Shown piece by piece: positions 36,487 through 44,684 of a stretch of DNA of 64,000 bases; the first letter of the stretch is position 1; every line of letters starts with the position of its first letter. The notes below the pieces were generated by a model, which saw only the letters and a program-made list of their open reading frames with translations, made no database searches and was not told where the DNA came from. This stretch comes from Brevibacillus sedimenti. Its GTDB lineage: Bacteria > Bacillota > Bacilli > Brevibacillales > Brevibacillaceae. A program made the position numbers and the translations under genes. The stretch spans positions 2,373,501 through 2,437,500 of the forward strand of contig NZ_CP064048.1 in NCBI RefSeq assembly GCF_020923495.1, written 5' to 3'.

Positions 36487-38475
36487 TTACTTGGAGGCTG
36501 CCTTGGACAGGTCGATGCTGTATTTGACAAAGCCGTTTTCCAGCGTAGTCAGGTACTTGAGATGCGGCATCTGTTCGGCATAAGGTTTGGCGTCCGGGGA
36601 CGTGGTGAAGGTCACGTTTACCTTCTTGGTGATCGGAGCGAACGACCAGTTGTTGTCGGCTGCCGGGTTGATTGTCTTTTGGCTGAGGATGTAATCGATC
36701 ACGACCTGGCGGTTTTCGTCCGGCGAGTCGATGACGATGTTGCTGCCGTCCAGACCCGGGAAGTTGCCGCCGCCGCTGGCCCGGTAGTTGTTGGTCACGA
36801 CGATGAACTTGTCCTCCGCCTTGACCGGTTTGCCGTTGTACGAGAGGTTCTTGATCCGGTTCGCGTTCGGGTTGACCAACTTACCCTCCCTGTCGTACCT
36901 GGACGGCTGGGTGACGTCGATCTGGTAAGTGACCCCGTCGATGACGTCAAAGTTGTAAGTCGGGAAGGCTTCGTTGATCAGCGGCTGCTCCTCCGTCTTG
37001 TTCACGTCGATCTGATTGAACTGGCCGGCGGAGCGTTCCAGCCACTCTTTCAATTGCGCGCCGTTCACCAGCACCGCTTTCAACGTGTTGGGGTAAATGT
37101 ACAGATCGGACACGTTCTTGATCGCGATGGTGCCGGCCGGAATGTTGGTGTAGTAGCTTGCCCCGTTGCGGCCGCCCGCCTTGAACGGAGCGCCTGCAGA
37201 CAGCACCGGAATGCCCTCATATTCCGTGCCCTTGATGTTTTTCTCCACGTACCACTTTTGAGCGTTGGTGACGATTTGGATGGACGGATCGTCCTGGACC
37301 AGCGCAAAATAGCTGTGGATTGGCGAGGTGGTTGTGCCTACTGCAGAACGCACCCACTCGACGGTTTTGTCGTGATCCTCCTTCACGGCATTGACGATGG
37401 AGGTGTCCACGTCAGCCAGAGCTTTTTTGTTCGCAGTATCGTAGATCGGGATCGCCCGGGATTCCGCTTCGACGACCTTCCATTTGCCGTTTTCCTGTTT
37501 CAGCGTCAGGTCGACCACGCCCAGATGGTTGCCCCAGTAGCCCGGCATGACGGCCGGCTTGCCGTTGATCAGCCCTTTTTTTGCGTCGATGCCCGGGATG
37601 TTCTCATAGCCGGGGCCCGGGAAGACAGAGTGGGAGTGGCCAAACAAGATGGCGTCGATGCCGTCCACTTTGCTCAGTTGATAGCTGGCGTTCTCCAGAG
37701 TGGTGCCCGCTTCGACGGGGCCAAGTCCGGAGTGGGGAATGGCGACGATGATGTCGGCTCCCTTTTTCTTCATTTCCGGCACGTATTTCTTCGCCGTCTC
37801 CACGATGTCCTTGGCGATCACCTTGCCTTCCAGGTTGGACTTGTCCCACACCATGATCTGCGGCGGAACAAAGCCGATCACACCCACTTTCAGCTTGACG
37901 TCCTTGCCGCGCTCATCCTTGAACGTGCGCTCCAGGATCAGATAAGGCGTGAACTTGTTCTTGTCGTTGTCCGGGTTGTTGTCTTTGTCGTCCACGTACA
38001 CGTTGGCGTTGACGTAGGGGAATTTCGCCCCCTTGAGGCTGCGATCCAGATGCTCCAGGCCGAAGTTGAACTCGTGGTTGCCGATGTTGCCGGCATCGTA
38101 GTTCAACAGGTTCATCGCCTTGTAAACGGGATGAATCTCGCCGTCCTTGAGCGGTTTTACCCTTGCCACGTAATCGCCCAGCGGATTGCCCTGGATCAGG
38201 TCGCCGTTGTCAAACAGCATTGAGTTTTTCACTTCTTCGCGGGCTTTTTTGATCAGCGAAGCAGTCTTGGCCAGGCCGAACTCGTCCGTTTCCTTGTCTT
38301 GATAGTAATCGTAGTTGACGATGTGCGTATGGAGGTCGGTCGTCTCCAAGAGGCGCAGTTTCAGTGTGGAGTCCCCGTTGGCGCTTGCCGGTACGAGCGG
38401 GAACGAAAGCGCCGCCACAACCAGGGAAGCAGACAGGAGACAGCTGGCCAGCCTGTGTACGCGTGCCTTTTTCAT
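36487..38475 (-). CDS. Secreted 2',3'-cyclic phosphodiesterase / 5'(3')-nucleotidase
   Basis: 662-aa exported metallophosphoesterase (UshA/CpdB type) that releases nucleoside and phosphate from extracellular nucleotides. A signal peptide (MKKARVHRLASCLLSASLV, cleavage likely after PASA) precedes the metal-site motifs LLETTDLHTHI, DNGDLIQGNP, NIGNHEFNFG and LFGHSHSVFPG. The C-terminal 5'-nucleotidase domain has YRASGGGNFPGL and substrate-binding aromatic residues. There is no LPxTG, SLH or lipobox, so it is probably free or loosely wall-bound. GGAGG lies 11 nt upstream of ATG 38475. B. subtilis has no such gene at this site. Confidence 0.9.
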   Translation of the reverse strand: MKKARVHRLASCLLSASLVVAALSFPLVPASANGDSTLKLRLLETTDLHTHIVNYDYYQDKETDEFGLAKTASLIKKAREEVKNSMLFDNGDLIQGNPLGDYVARVKPLKDGEIHPVYKAMNLLNYDAGNIGNHEFNFGLEHLDRSLKGAKFPYVNANVYVDDKDNNPDNDKNKFTPYLILERTFKDERGKDVKLKVGVIGFVPPQIMVWDKSNLEGKVIAKDIVETAKKYVPEMKKKGADIIVAIPHSGLGPVEAGTTLENASYQLSKVDGIDAILFGHSHSVFPGPGYENIPGIDAKKGLINGKPAVMPGYWGNHLGVVDLTLKQENGKWKVVEAESRAIPIYDTANKKALADVDTSIVNAVKEDHDKTVEWVRSAVGTTTSPIHSYFALVQDDPSIQIVTNAQKWYVEKNIKGTEYEGIPVLSAGAPFKAGGRNGASYYTNIPAGTIAIKNVSDLYIYPNTLKAVLVNGAQLKEWLERSAGQFNQIDVNKTEEQPLINEAFPTYNFDVIDGVTYQIDVTQPSRYDREGKLVNPNANRIKNLSYNGKPVKAEDKFIVVTNNYRASGGGNFPGLDGSNIVIDSPDENRQVVIDYILSQKTINPAADNNWSFAPITKKVNVTFTTSPDAKPYAEQMPHLKYLTTLENGFVKYSIDLSKAASK

Positions 38476-38652
38476 AGGATTGCATTCCTCCCGTGAAAGA
38501 TAGATTACGTGCAATCATAGTGTATCACGTCTGTAGGGGATTGGGTATATTTTCCACGGGTAGTTGTCGCAAAGATAAGAATTTTGGCGATTCCCGGGTA
38601 TTTCCTATTAGAAAATTGGCAATGCTAGTTGGAAACAGGTACAAAGGAGTAC

Positions 38653-39240
38653 ATGGGTATCATGAGGCGGCATTGGTTGTTTTTCATGTCGTGGACAGCC
38701 GTGTTTGCCGTTGGTTTGGCCGGCGGCATTGCGGCAGGAGAATTGATCCGGGACCAAAACGGGAGCGGACTATCCTGGCTGGCTGTGGAGACAGGCGGAT
38801 CACAGGAGACCGTGAACAAGCCGTACCAGCTGGTGCTGGCTCGCACCTACCTGTGCGGCGTAAAGGATGAAGAAATCAAACAGGTTCCGCACGAGCAACT
38901 GGCCCAAGCCCTGGTGGCGTACAGCGGGTGGGAGATTATCGCGTCCGATCCTGCCAAGCTGATCCTGTACAAGCGGGAGAACGATCTGGCTCCGTCGTGC
39001 AAGGCAAACGGATACTTCGGCTTGTCGCCCGATGGCGTGCTGACGTTGTTCAATGGCCTGCCGGCGGAGCAGCAGGTGGTGCAGACGTTTTACCGGATTG
39101 ACACCGCAAAAATGGAAACAAAACTGACCAAGGATAAGCTGGAATCGTTGAAACGGGGCATCCGTGTCCGCGATCTGGCGGAGTACAACAGCGTGCTGTC
39201 CACGTACAGTGAGTTTCAGACAGACGAAGAAGAAAGTTGA
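38653..39240 (+). CDS. bofC: Bypass-of-forespore protein BofC
   Basis: Forespore-made intermembrane-space protein that restrains SpoIVB and so times SpoIVFB activation. It has an N-terminal membrane/signal segment (HWLFFMSWTAVFAVGLAGG), then the BofC domain with LVLARTYLCGVKDEE, ALVAYSGWEIIASD, KANGYFGLSPDGVLTLFNG and FYRIDTAKME, all aligning with B. subtilis BofC. ATG 38653 follows AAAGGAG closely (3 nt); ATG 38662 at 12 nt is an alternative. It functionally links with spoIVFA/spoIVFB in this window. Confidence 0.88.
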   Translation: MGIMRRHWLFFMSWTAVFAVGLAGGIAAGELIRDQNGSGLSWLAVETGGSQETVNKPYQLVLARTYLCGVKDEEIKQVPHEQLAQALVAYSGWEIIASDPAKLILYKRENDLAPSCKANGYFGLSPDGVLTLFNGLPAEQQVVQTFYRIDTAKMETKLTKDKLESLKRGIRVRDLAEYNSVLSTYSEFQTDEEES

Positions 39241-39270
39241 GATGGGAGGCTGACCCGTTGCGGGCAGCCT

Positions 39271-40356
39271 TTACTCGTCGGCACATATATCCGTGATTTT
39301 CCACGGGGTCCAGGGGGCGGTTCGGCACAAGTGAAACACCCAGCGCCCCTCTTTTTTCTTACCCTCGCTGTTCACGTAGTCGAGGCGCACCGGAATCTCC
39401 ACAGCGAGGATGTCGTGGGTATCGCCGGGCCGGATCTCCTCGGTTCGTTTGACAGAGTCAATCCCCTGAAGGAACGGGGGCAGCGCAAAGCCGTCCGTGG
39501 TCATGCGCAGCGTCTGCGAATCGTGTTCGTGTAAGGAAGTGAGGAAGTAGTCCACGAGTTGGTACGGCGAGGCGGCCATCACCGTTTCCGGCAGTTTTCC
39601 CGACGCCTTCAATATCATCAGGCTGTGACTGGGGTCCGGCTCCTTGCGCCGGTGCGTGGAACTGCCCGTAAAGTGGATGCAGAAATGACCGGGGAACTGG
39701 TTGCCGCGGATCGCGCCTGCCCCGTGCGGCATGCCGTGCATCGAGGCGGCGAGGTACGTGCCGTTCACCTTCACCAGGATCGCCCGACGCTTCCAGCTCC
39801 ATTTGCCCTGGTAGATCTCTTTCATGATCCGGGTGTCCTCTTTGGTGAGCGGCTGCACGTCGGCGTGACGGCTGCCCGCCCGCCGCTGCACGCGAAACTG
39901 TTTTCCCGTCTCCAAGTCGATGACGGTGGCGTACCCCATTCGTTTGAACATGCGGCGCACTTCGCTCCAGTCAAGCGGTTTGCCGAAGTGGACCTGTTCC
40001 AGCCGGTTCACGTACCGATCCAGCTCAGCAGCCGCATCGTTGGGCAAGTGCACGGCAGCATGCCGGTTTTGGTCGTACAGGCGGCCGTCATACCCGTACA
40101 AAAACGTGCGGGAGCCGATGGAGACCGTTGCCCTGACGGGTTCGGGAGGGTGGCTGGCAGGGCCGATCGGGCTGCGCAGGATGATTTGAGCCAGCCCGTT
40201 TTTTTGACGGATGGACAGCGTGGACAAAAAGTCGGCATTCGGTCCGACGCTGACGACAATCAGCAGTTCGGACGGGGGTGCGGCCGCTGCGGTATGGAGG
40301 GGCTGCCACAGCAGCGCAGAGCAGAGGAATAATGTGACGATCAGGACATTACGCAC
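39271..40356 (-). CDS. Secreted protein with divergent YkuD-like Cys/His motif
   Basis: 361-aa exported protein I cannot name. A signal peptide (about residues 1-25, VLIVTLFLCSALLWQ core) is followed by two parts. Residues 155-250 hold SRHADVQPLTKEDT, YLAASMHGMPHGAGAIRG and GHFCIHFTGSSTH. The order HG-x11-H-x-C-I-H resembles the HG...SHGC[IV]R signature of L,D-transpeptidases, with Cys226 as candidate nucleophile. The C-terminal part (about 255-361) is an NTF2-like beta domain by pattern (DYFLTSLHEHDSQTLRM to WTPWKITDI). GTG has GGAGGTG 7 nt upstream on the minus strand. Convergent with bofC. Confidence 0.75.
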   Translation of the reverse strand: MRNVLIVTLFLCSALLWQPLHTAAAAPPSELLIVVSVGPNADFLSTLSIRQKNGLAQIILRSPIGPASHPPEPVRATVSIGSRTFLYGYDGRLYDQNRHAAVHLPNDAAAELDRYVNRLEQVHFGKPLDWSEVRRMFKRMGYATVIDLETGKQFRVQRRAGSRHADVQPLTKEDTRIMKEIYQGKWSWKRRAILVKVNGTYLAASMHGMPHGAGAIRGNQFPGHFCIHFTGSSTHRRKEPDPSHSLMILKASGKLPETVMAASPYQLVDYFLTSLHEHDSQTLRMTTDGFALPPFLQGIDSVKRTEEIRPGDTHDILAVEIPVRLDYVNSEGKKKEGRWVFHLCRTAPWTPWKITDICADE

Positions 40357-40403
40357 GTCAGGACACCTCCGCGTAATAGTGTGCGCTGCCGGGCGCATCC
40401 CGC

Positions 40404-40432
40404 TTGCGAAGCAAATCTTGCCATCATATCAT
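40404..40432 (+). promoter_or_regulatory. Promoter for the 63-aa gene
   Basis: TTGCGA, 17-nt spacer, TATCAT, about 58 nt upstream of the ATG. Confidence 0.6.
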
Positions 40433-40489
40433 GCTGATGCTCACGCCAAACTGTTCTCATACGGCGCTTTAAGGAGGGGTCTTGCCAGC

Positions 40490-40681
40490 ATGTCTTCGAT
40501 GCCTCGAGGAAGCTACAAAGACCAGTTTCACCAGCGTTTGTATGTTCAATTGAACCAGGGGCACAACAAGCTCGACTATCGCCGGATCAACCAGATCCGC
40601 GAACAGATGCGTGAAAGCGTGGACGAATACGCGCACATGCTGCACGACGAAGCGGATGCACTGGGATTGAACAAGCACTAG
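40490..40681 (+). CDS. Small conserved-looking helical protein, unknown
   Basis: 63 aa, strongly charged and predicted helical (RRINQIREQMRESVDEYAHM), with no membrane segment. I do not recognise the family. AAGGAGGGG lies 10 nt before the ATG, a promoter is 60 nt upstream and a hairpin terminator follows, so it is a self-contained transcription unit. It lies just upstream of ruvC. Confidence 0.7.
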   Translation: MSSMPRGSYKDQFHQRLYVQLNQGHNKLDYRRINQIREQMRESVDEYAHMLHDEADALGLNKH

Positions 40682-40698
40682 GTGACGCCGTATGCAGT

Positions 40699-40729
40699 CC
40701 GATCCTGTGAAAGGGTCGGGCTTTTTCTT
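40699..40729 (+). terminator. Terminator after the 63-aa gene
   Basis: 7-bp stem CCGATCC / GGGTCGG, 7-nt loop, then GCTTTTTCTTTT. Confidence 0.65.
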
Positions 40730-40768
40730 TTGCCGATGGAAATGCACGTTCGCTTTTTCTCCGCTTTG

Positions 40769-40777
40769 TGGTACAGT
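40769..40777 (+). promoter_or_regulatory. Extended -10 promoter for ruvCAB
   Basis: TGGTACAGT about 34 nt before ruvC, just after the preceding terminator; the -35 is poor. Confidence 0.45.
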
Positions 40778-40810
40778 AGGAACAGAAACTTGAACGCGGA
40801 GAGTGGGCCC

Positions 40811-41311
40811 ATGCGCATCATCGGTATCGACCCCGGCATTGCCATCGTCGGGTTTGGCATCTTGGAAAAACAGGGCAGTAAACTGCGCCCTGTACAGTAC
40901 GGCAGCATTCAGACGGAGGCGGGCCTGCCGGTGCCGCTAAGGCTGAAACAGATCTTTGAAGCGATGCAGAGCCTGCTTGATACATACCGGCCGGATGAGA
41001 TGGCCGTTGAGAAGCTGTTTTTCAACAAAAACGTCACGACCGCTTTTACGGTCGGGCAAGCGAGGGGAGTCATCCTGCTGGCCGCCGAGATGGCCGGCAT
41101 TCCCGTCTACGAATACACGCCCATGCAGGTGAAGCAGGCGGTTACCGGCTATGGCGGAGCAGAAAAAAGGCAGATTCAGGAGATGACGCGAATGCTGCTC
41201 CGGTTGAAGGAGACGCCCAAGCCGGATGACGTCGCCGACGCACTGGGCATCGCCATCACCCACGCGCAGTTCCGCGCCTTTATTTCCCTTTCGGAAGGAG
41301 CACAACGATGA
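40811..41311 (+). CDS. ruvC: Holliday junction resolvase RuvC
   Basis: Endonuclease resolving four-way junctions with RuvAB. The four acidic metal ligands are visible: D7 (IGIDPG), E67 (AVEKLFF), D140 and D143 (DDVADALGIAITH). At 166 aa it is standard. ATG 40811 is chosen because GGAGAGTG is 5 nt upstream and the protein then starts MRIIGIDPG. B. subtilis lacks ruvC and uses RecU, so its presence separates this organism from Bacillus. Overlaps ruvA by 4 nt. Confidence 0.97.
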   Translation: MRIIGIDPGIAIVGFGILEKQGSKLRPVQYGSIQTEAGLPVPLRLKQIFEAMQSLLDTYRPDEMAVEKLFFNKNVTTAFTVGQARGVILLAAEMAGIPVYEYTPMQVKQAVTGYGGAEKRQIQEMTRMLLRLKETPKPDDVADALGIAITHAQFRAFISLSEGAQR

Positions 41312-41925
41312 TTGATTTTGTGGAAGGCACGCTGGCTTACCTGGATGCCGAGTACATCGTCATCGAAGCCGGCGGCATCGGCTATCGCCTCTTTTGTCCC
41401 AATCCGTACCAGTTCGTCCGGTACGAAGGGACGAAAACCAGGCTGTACACCCATCACCACGTCAGGGAAGACGCGATCCTGCTCTACGGGTTTGCCACGC
41501 GGGAGGAGCGCGACTTGTACCGCAAGCTGCTGGACGTCAACGGCATCGGCCCCAAAGGAGCGCTGTCCATCCTGGCCGCCGCGACGCCGGAACAGATCGT
41601 GATGGCTGTTCAACAGGAGAATGTCTCCTATCTGACGAAGTTCCCCGGAATCGGGAAAAAGACCGCGCAGCGGATGATCCTTGACTTGAAAGACAAGCTG
41701 ACCGGCTACACGCCGTCGGCGGTCATGGCTGTTGCCGCGACGGAACTGGCGGCAGGCGAAAAGGCGGCGTCCGCGCTACAGGAGGCGCAGGAGGCGTTGA
41801 CGGCGTTGGGCTATTCCGACGCCGAGCTGCAGTCGATTCGCGGCGCCCTGTCCGAAGCGGCCAAGGGTGGCGCGCCGGTTGAGCAGTTGATCAAGCAGGG
41901 GCTTGCGCTGTTAATGAGGGGGTGA
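41308..41925 (+). CDS. ruvA: Holliday junction branch-migration protein RuvA
   Basis: Junction-binding tetramer that loads RuvB. 205 aa: OB-fold domain I ([20 protein letters not shown]), helix-hairpin-helix domain II ([16 protein letters not shown] and [21 protein letters not shown], both HhH motifs clear), and a C-terminal RuvB-binding domain III ([16 protein letters not shown]). AAGGAG precedes the ATG, which overlaps the ruvC stop as ATGA. Confidence 0.97.
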   Translation: MIDFVEGTLAYLDAEYIVIEAGGIGYRLFCPNPYQFVRYEGTKTRLYTHHHVREDAILLYGFATREERDLYRKLLDVNGIGPKGALSILAAATPEQIVMAVQQENVSYLTKFPGIGKKTAQRMILDLKDKLTGYTPSAVMAVAATELAAGEKAASALQEAQEALTALGYSDAELQSIRGALSEAAKGGAPVEQLIKQGLALLMRG

Positions 41926-41929
41926 GGAG

Positions 41930-42928
41930 TTGGATCATCGCATCATTACGACGCAGATGCATGTGGAGGAGGATGCGGCGGAACTGAGCCTGCGTCCCCG
42001 CTATCTGAATGAATACATCGGACAGCAGCAGGTAAAGGATAATCTGAAGGTGTTCATCGAGGCGGCCAAAATGCGCAAGGAAGCGCTGGACCACGTCCTG
42101 CTGTACGGTCCCCCCGGCCTCGGCAAAACCACCTTGTCGCAAATCATCGCCAACGAGCTGGGGGTAAACATCCGCACCACCTCCGGTCCGGCGATCGAAC
42201 GGCCCGGCGATCTGGCCGCGCTGCTCACCAATCTGCAGGAGGGCGATGTGCTCTTCATCGACGAGATCCATCGGCTCAACCGCAGCGTGGAAGAAGTGCT
42301 GTACCCGGCGATGGAGGACTTTGCCCTGGACATCGTCATCGGCAAAGGGCCGAGCGCACGCAGTGTCCGGTTGGATCTGCCGCCGTTCACGCTGGTCGGG
42401 GCCACCACCCGGGCGGGGATGCTGTCGTCTCCGCTGCGGGACCGCTTCGGCGTGGTCAACCGGCTGGAGTTCTACACCGTTCCCGAACTGACGTTTATTG
42501 TTACGCGGGCCGCCGACATATTGCAGATCGGCATCACCGAGGGCGGCGCCGAAGAGATTGCCAAACGCTCGCGCGGAACACCCCGCGTAGCCAACCGGCT
42601 GTTAAAACGGGTCCGCGATTTCGCCCAGGTGCAGGGTGAGGGCGTGATTACCGCGGAGATAGCCCGGGAAGCGCTGGAGCGCTTGCAGGTGGATGCCTGC
42701 GGGCTGGACCACATTGACCACAAACTGTTGCTGGCGATCATCGACCGGTTTGACGGGGGGCCGGTCGGCTTGGACACAATCGCCGCTACCATCGGAGAGG
42801 AAGGGCAGACGATTGAGGACGTCTGTGAGCCGTACCTGCTGCAAATCGGCTTCATGCAGCGGACCCCCCGCGGCCGTGTGGTGACGCCGTTGGCTTATCA
42901 ACACTTTGGTCGGGAGATGAAAGCGTGA
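41930..42928 (+). CDS. ruvB: Holliday junction helicase RuvB
   Basis: AAA+ motor driving branch migration. Walker [10 protein letters not shown] is at residues 60-68, Walker B LFIDEIHR with DE at 111-112, the sensor region [18 protein letters not shown] and the C-terminal winged helix ([15 protein letters not shown]) are intact. TTG 41930 is chosen: GAGGGGGTGAGGAG is immediately upstream; ATG 41957 would also leave the AAA+ core whole. Its last 4 nt overlap the next gene (GTGA). Confidence 0.97.
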   Translation: MDHRIITTQMHVEEDAAELSLRPRYLNEYIGQQQVKDNLKVFIEAAKMRKEALDHVLLYGPPGLGKTTLSQIIANELGVNIRTTSGPAIERPGDLAALLTNLQEGDVLFIDEIHRLNRSVEEVLYPAMEDFALDIVIGKGPSARSVRLDLPPFTLVGATTRAGMLSSPLRDRFGVVNRLEFYTVPELTFIVTRAADILQIGITEGGAEEIAKRSRGTPRVANRLLKRVRDFAQVQGEGVITAEIAREALERLQVDACGLDHIDHKLLLAIIDRFDGGPVGLDTIAATIGEEGQTIEDVCEPYLLQIGFMQRTPRGRVVTPLAYQHFGREMKA

Positions 42929-43143
42929 ATCCGGTAGCCAAACTGCTGATTATTGGAGGAGCCGTGCTGATCGCAATCGGTCTGTTGTGGCAGGTGGGCG
43001 GCCGCTTTCTGCCGCTCGGACGCCTGCCCGGAGACATCGAGGTGGAAAAGGAAAACGTCAAGTTTTACTTTCCGATCGTCACCTGCATCGTGATCAGTAT
43101 TCTGCTGTCGTTGGCCGGATACTTGTTCCGCCTGTTCAAATAG
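42925..43143 (+). CDS. DUF2905-like two-helix membrane protein
   Basis: 72 aa with two membrane helices flanking a short conserved loop: [16 protein letters not shown], then [20 protein letters not shown], then a second hydrophobic segment. The RLPGDI loop is the DUF2905 hallmark. The GTG start overlaps the ruvB stop. Function is unknown; association with ruvB is common in Firmicutes. Confidence 0.88.
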   Translation: MNPVAKLLIIGGAVLIAIGLLWQVGGRFLPLGRLPGDIEVEKENVKFYFPIVTCIVISILLSLAGYLFRLFK

Positions 43144-43155
43144 CCATGAAAGACG

Positions 43156-43192
43156 GAGCCTGCCCTTCAATTGAAGAGCAGGCTCTTTGTTT
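43156..43192 (+). terminator. Terminator of the ruv operon
   Basis: 8-bp stem GAGCCTGC / GCAGGCTC with a larger loop containing TTCAATTGAA (itself palindromic), then TTTGTTT. Confidence 0.7.
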
Positions 43193-43203
43193 GATATAGC
43201 AGT

Positions 43204-43239
43204 AAAAATTCAACAAAATTAACAAAATATTTACAAAAA
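43204..43239. other. Phased A-tracts upstream of the HTH/TPR regulator
   Basis: Four A-tracts begin at 43204, 43215, 43224 and 43235 (steps of 11, 9 and 11 nt), a spacing expected to bend DNA. The sequence ACAAAAT recurs three times. The region is much more AT-rich than its surroundings. Confidence 0.4.
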
Positions 43240-43285
43240 TTATTTTTCATGGTACTCTGGCAACAGTATTTACAGATAATGGTTA

Positions 43286-43291
43286 TATACT
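43286..43291 (+). promoter_or_regulatory. -10 element of the HTH/TPR regulator
   Basis: TATACT 17 nt before the ATG. No good -35 lies at normal spacing, so the promoter may need activation, perhaps by the regulator itself (inference). Confidence 0.4.
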
Positions 43292-43308
43292 GTTTGGGGG
43301 GCGTACCA

Positions 43309-44511
43309 ATGTCGTTTGCAGAGATGGTAAAGGAACATCGATCTAAAAAGAAGATGACATTAAGCGAATTAGCTGAGAAAACCGGCATTAACAAAAGCGT
43401 GCTGTCTCGCATTGAGTCGGGAGCGATTAAGCGTCCGGAATTTTCCAAGTGTCAGAAAATTTCTTCAGTATTGCATATTCCGCATGAGAGTCTAATCTCT
43501 TTTTACCTGGACATCTCAGAACGAGCTGACATCATCAAGCGGTTGTTGAAGGAAGCCATCGCCTGCTCGGACAGATACCTCGTCCGCAAAGCGGCTAACA
43601 AGCTACTGGAAGCCCCAAAAATGAACGAATTCCTCGCGCTCGATCACTTGCTTCAGGCGGCGAATGCTTCAGACGCAGAGGAAATTAAACTGACGCTTTA
43701 CGACGTGATGATCGCCCATACAAAAAAGCGCGGCATCCCGTTTTACTTGGCAAAGGCTCTTTTTGAACGCTACCTGATTGAACGTTACGACTTTTACAGG
43801 ATGGAGGAGTCGTATCGCAGAGGGAAGGAGCTTTTGGTGTATATGGAATACTTGCAGCCCGCGGATCGCATTGAAGCTTACTATCGATTGGGCTTGCAGG
43901 CTTACGCGCTAAAATACTTTGACGAGTGCATCAGCCTGTGCAAGGAAGCGGTTGAAAAAGACAGTTCGGTAAACGAATTGCAATCATCAGCGCTTTTAGC
44001 CATTACAAACGCGTACATAAATGTGGGCGATTGCATTCTCGCCGAGCTTTACCTGAAGAGGTACGAAAAACATCCCTATTCGCAAGCCAACCGCGCCAGA
44101 TATCTGCGCGCCCAGCTTTACGTCAAAAATTCGGAATTCGACAAGGCAATTGCAGAACTGAAAGCGTGTCTCGCTGACTCTGCTCACGAAGGTCGTATTG
44201 CTATTGCGGTAGATCTTATGGAAGTGTATTTGCAGACCGGAGACAATGACGGGGTAAACGAACTGGTGAAACAGGAAAGCCAATTCATGCCGAAGGTCCT
44301 AAATACCCCCAAAAAACTGGAGCATGTGGCGCTGTATTATAAGCTAAAAGGCATGCACGAGTTGGTTGGTAAACAGATCGACGAGGGGTTGGAAAGTCTA
44401 ACGAAAAGCATCTCGTATTACCAGCTGTTAGGCGCTCATATGGAAATCCATGAGTGCAGCGGGATTGTGCAGGGGTTTCTTTTAGGTTCACATTCATTTT
44501 ACAAAAAGTAG
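43309..44511 (+). CDS. HTH plus TPR transcriptional regulator (RRNPP-type)
   Basis: 400 aa. An N-terminal XRE-type helix-turn-helix (about 5-60: KKMTLSELAEKTGINKSVLS, then RIESGAIKRP) is followed by some 300 residues of helical TPR-like repeats (IEAYYRLGLQAYALKYFDEC; SALLAITNAYINVGDCILAE; FDKAIAELKACLADSAHEGR). This is the layout of peptide-responsive PlcR/NprR-type regulators. I looked for a small export-signal ORF beside it and saw none convincing. Codon use is visibly AT-richer than in flanking genes and it interrupts the ruvAB-queA order, suggesting acquisition. ATG 43309 has GGGGGGCG upstream. Confidence 0.75.
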   Translation: MSFAEMVKEHRSKKKMTLSELAEKTGINKSVLSRIESGAIKRPEFSKCQKISSVLHIPHESLISFYLDISERADIIKRLLKEAIACSDRYLVRKAANKLLEAPKMNEFLALDHLLQAANASDAEEIKLTLYDVMIAHTKKRGIPFYLAKALFERYLIERYDFYRMEESYRRGKELLVYMEYLQPADRIEAYYRLGLQAYALKYFDECISLCKEAVEKDSSVNELQSSALLAITNAYINVGDCILAELYLKRYEKHPYSQANRARYLRAQLYVKNSEFDKAIAELKACLADSAHEGRIAIAVDLMEVYLQTGDNDGVNELVKQESQFMPKVLNTPKKLEHVALYYKLKGMHELVGKQIDEGLESLTKSISYYQLLGAHMEIHECSGIVQGFLLGSHSFYKK

Positions 44512-44610
44512 CTGTTTACATACGTCCTTCTTGCCGACGTCGGCTTCTTTTTGTCTCCAGCAGAAATCTCCCCGGTTCCAAATTCGCAAACGGGGCAGGA
44601 AAAATCGCGA

Positions 44611-44623
44611 TTTTGTCGAAAAA
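44611..44623 (+). promoter_or_regulatory. Spo0A box upstream of the SpoIID-like gene
   Basis: TTTTGTCGAAAAA contains the 0A-box core TGTCGAA. It is 62 nt before the next start codon. A second GTCGAAAAA lies on the opposite strand at 44641-44649, making an inverted pair. The palindrome AAAATCGCGATTTT (44601-44614) abuts it. Confidence 0.5.
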
Positions 44624-44684
44624 CATGGGAGTTGATGCCATTTTTCGACGCGCAACAAAACATCGGAGAGGAAGGACGAGCGGC

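Noticed and set aside
36325-38223. 632-codon open frame on the plus strand opposite the nucleotidase gene
   Set aside because: Antisense shadow of a GC-rich gene: no SD, no domain, and the minus-strand frame has a signal peptide and metal-site motifs.
44450-44684. Pheromone-type peptide gene after the HTH/TPR regulator
   Set aside because: The only short frames either overlap the regulator's end with no hydrophobic export segment (11 codons) or run on into the SpoIID frame without an SD.
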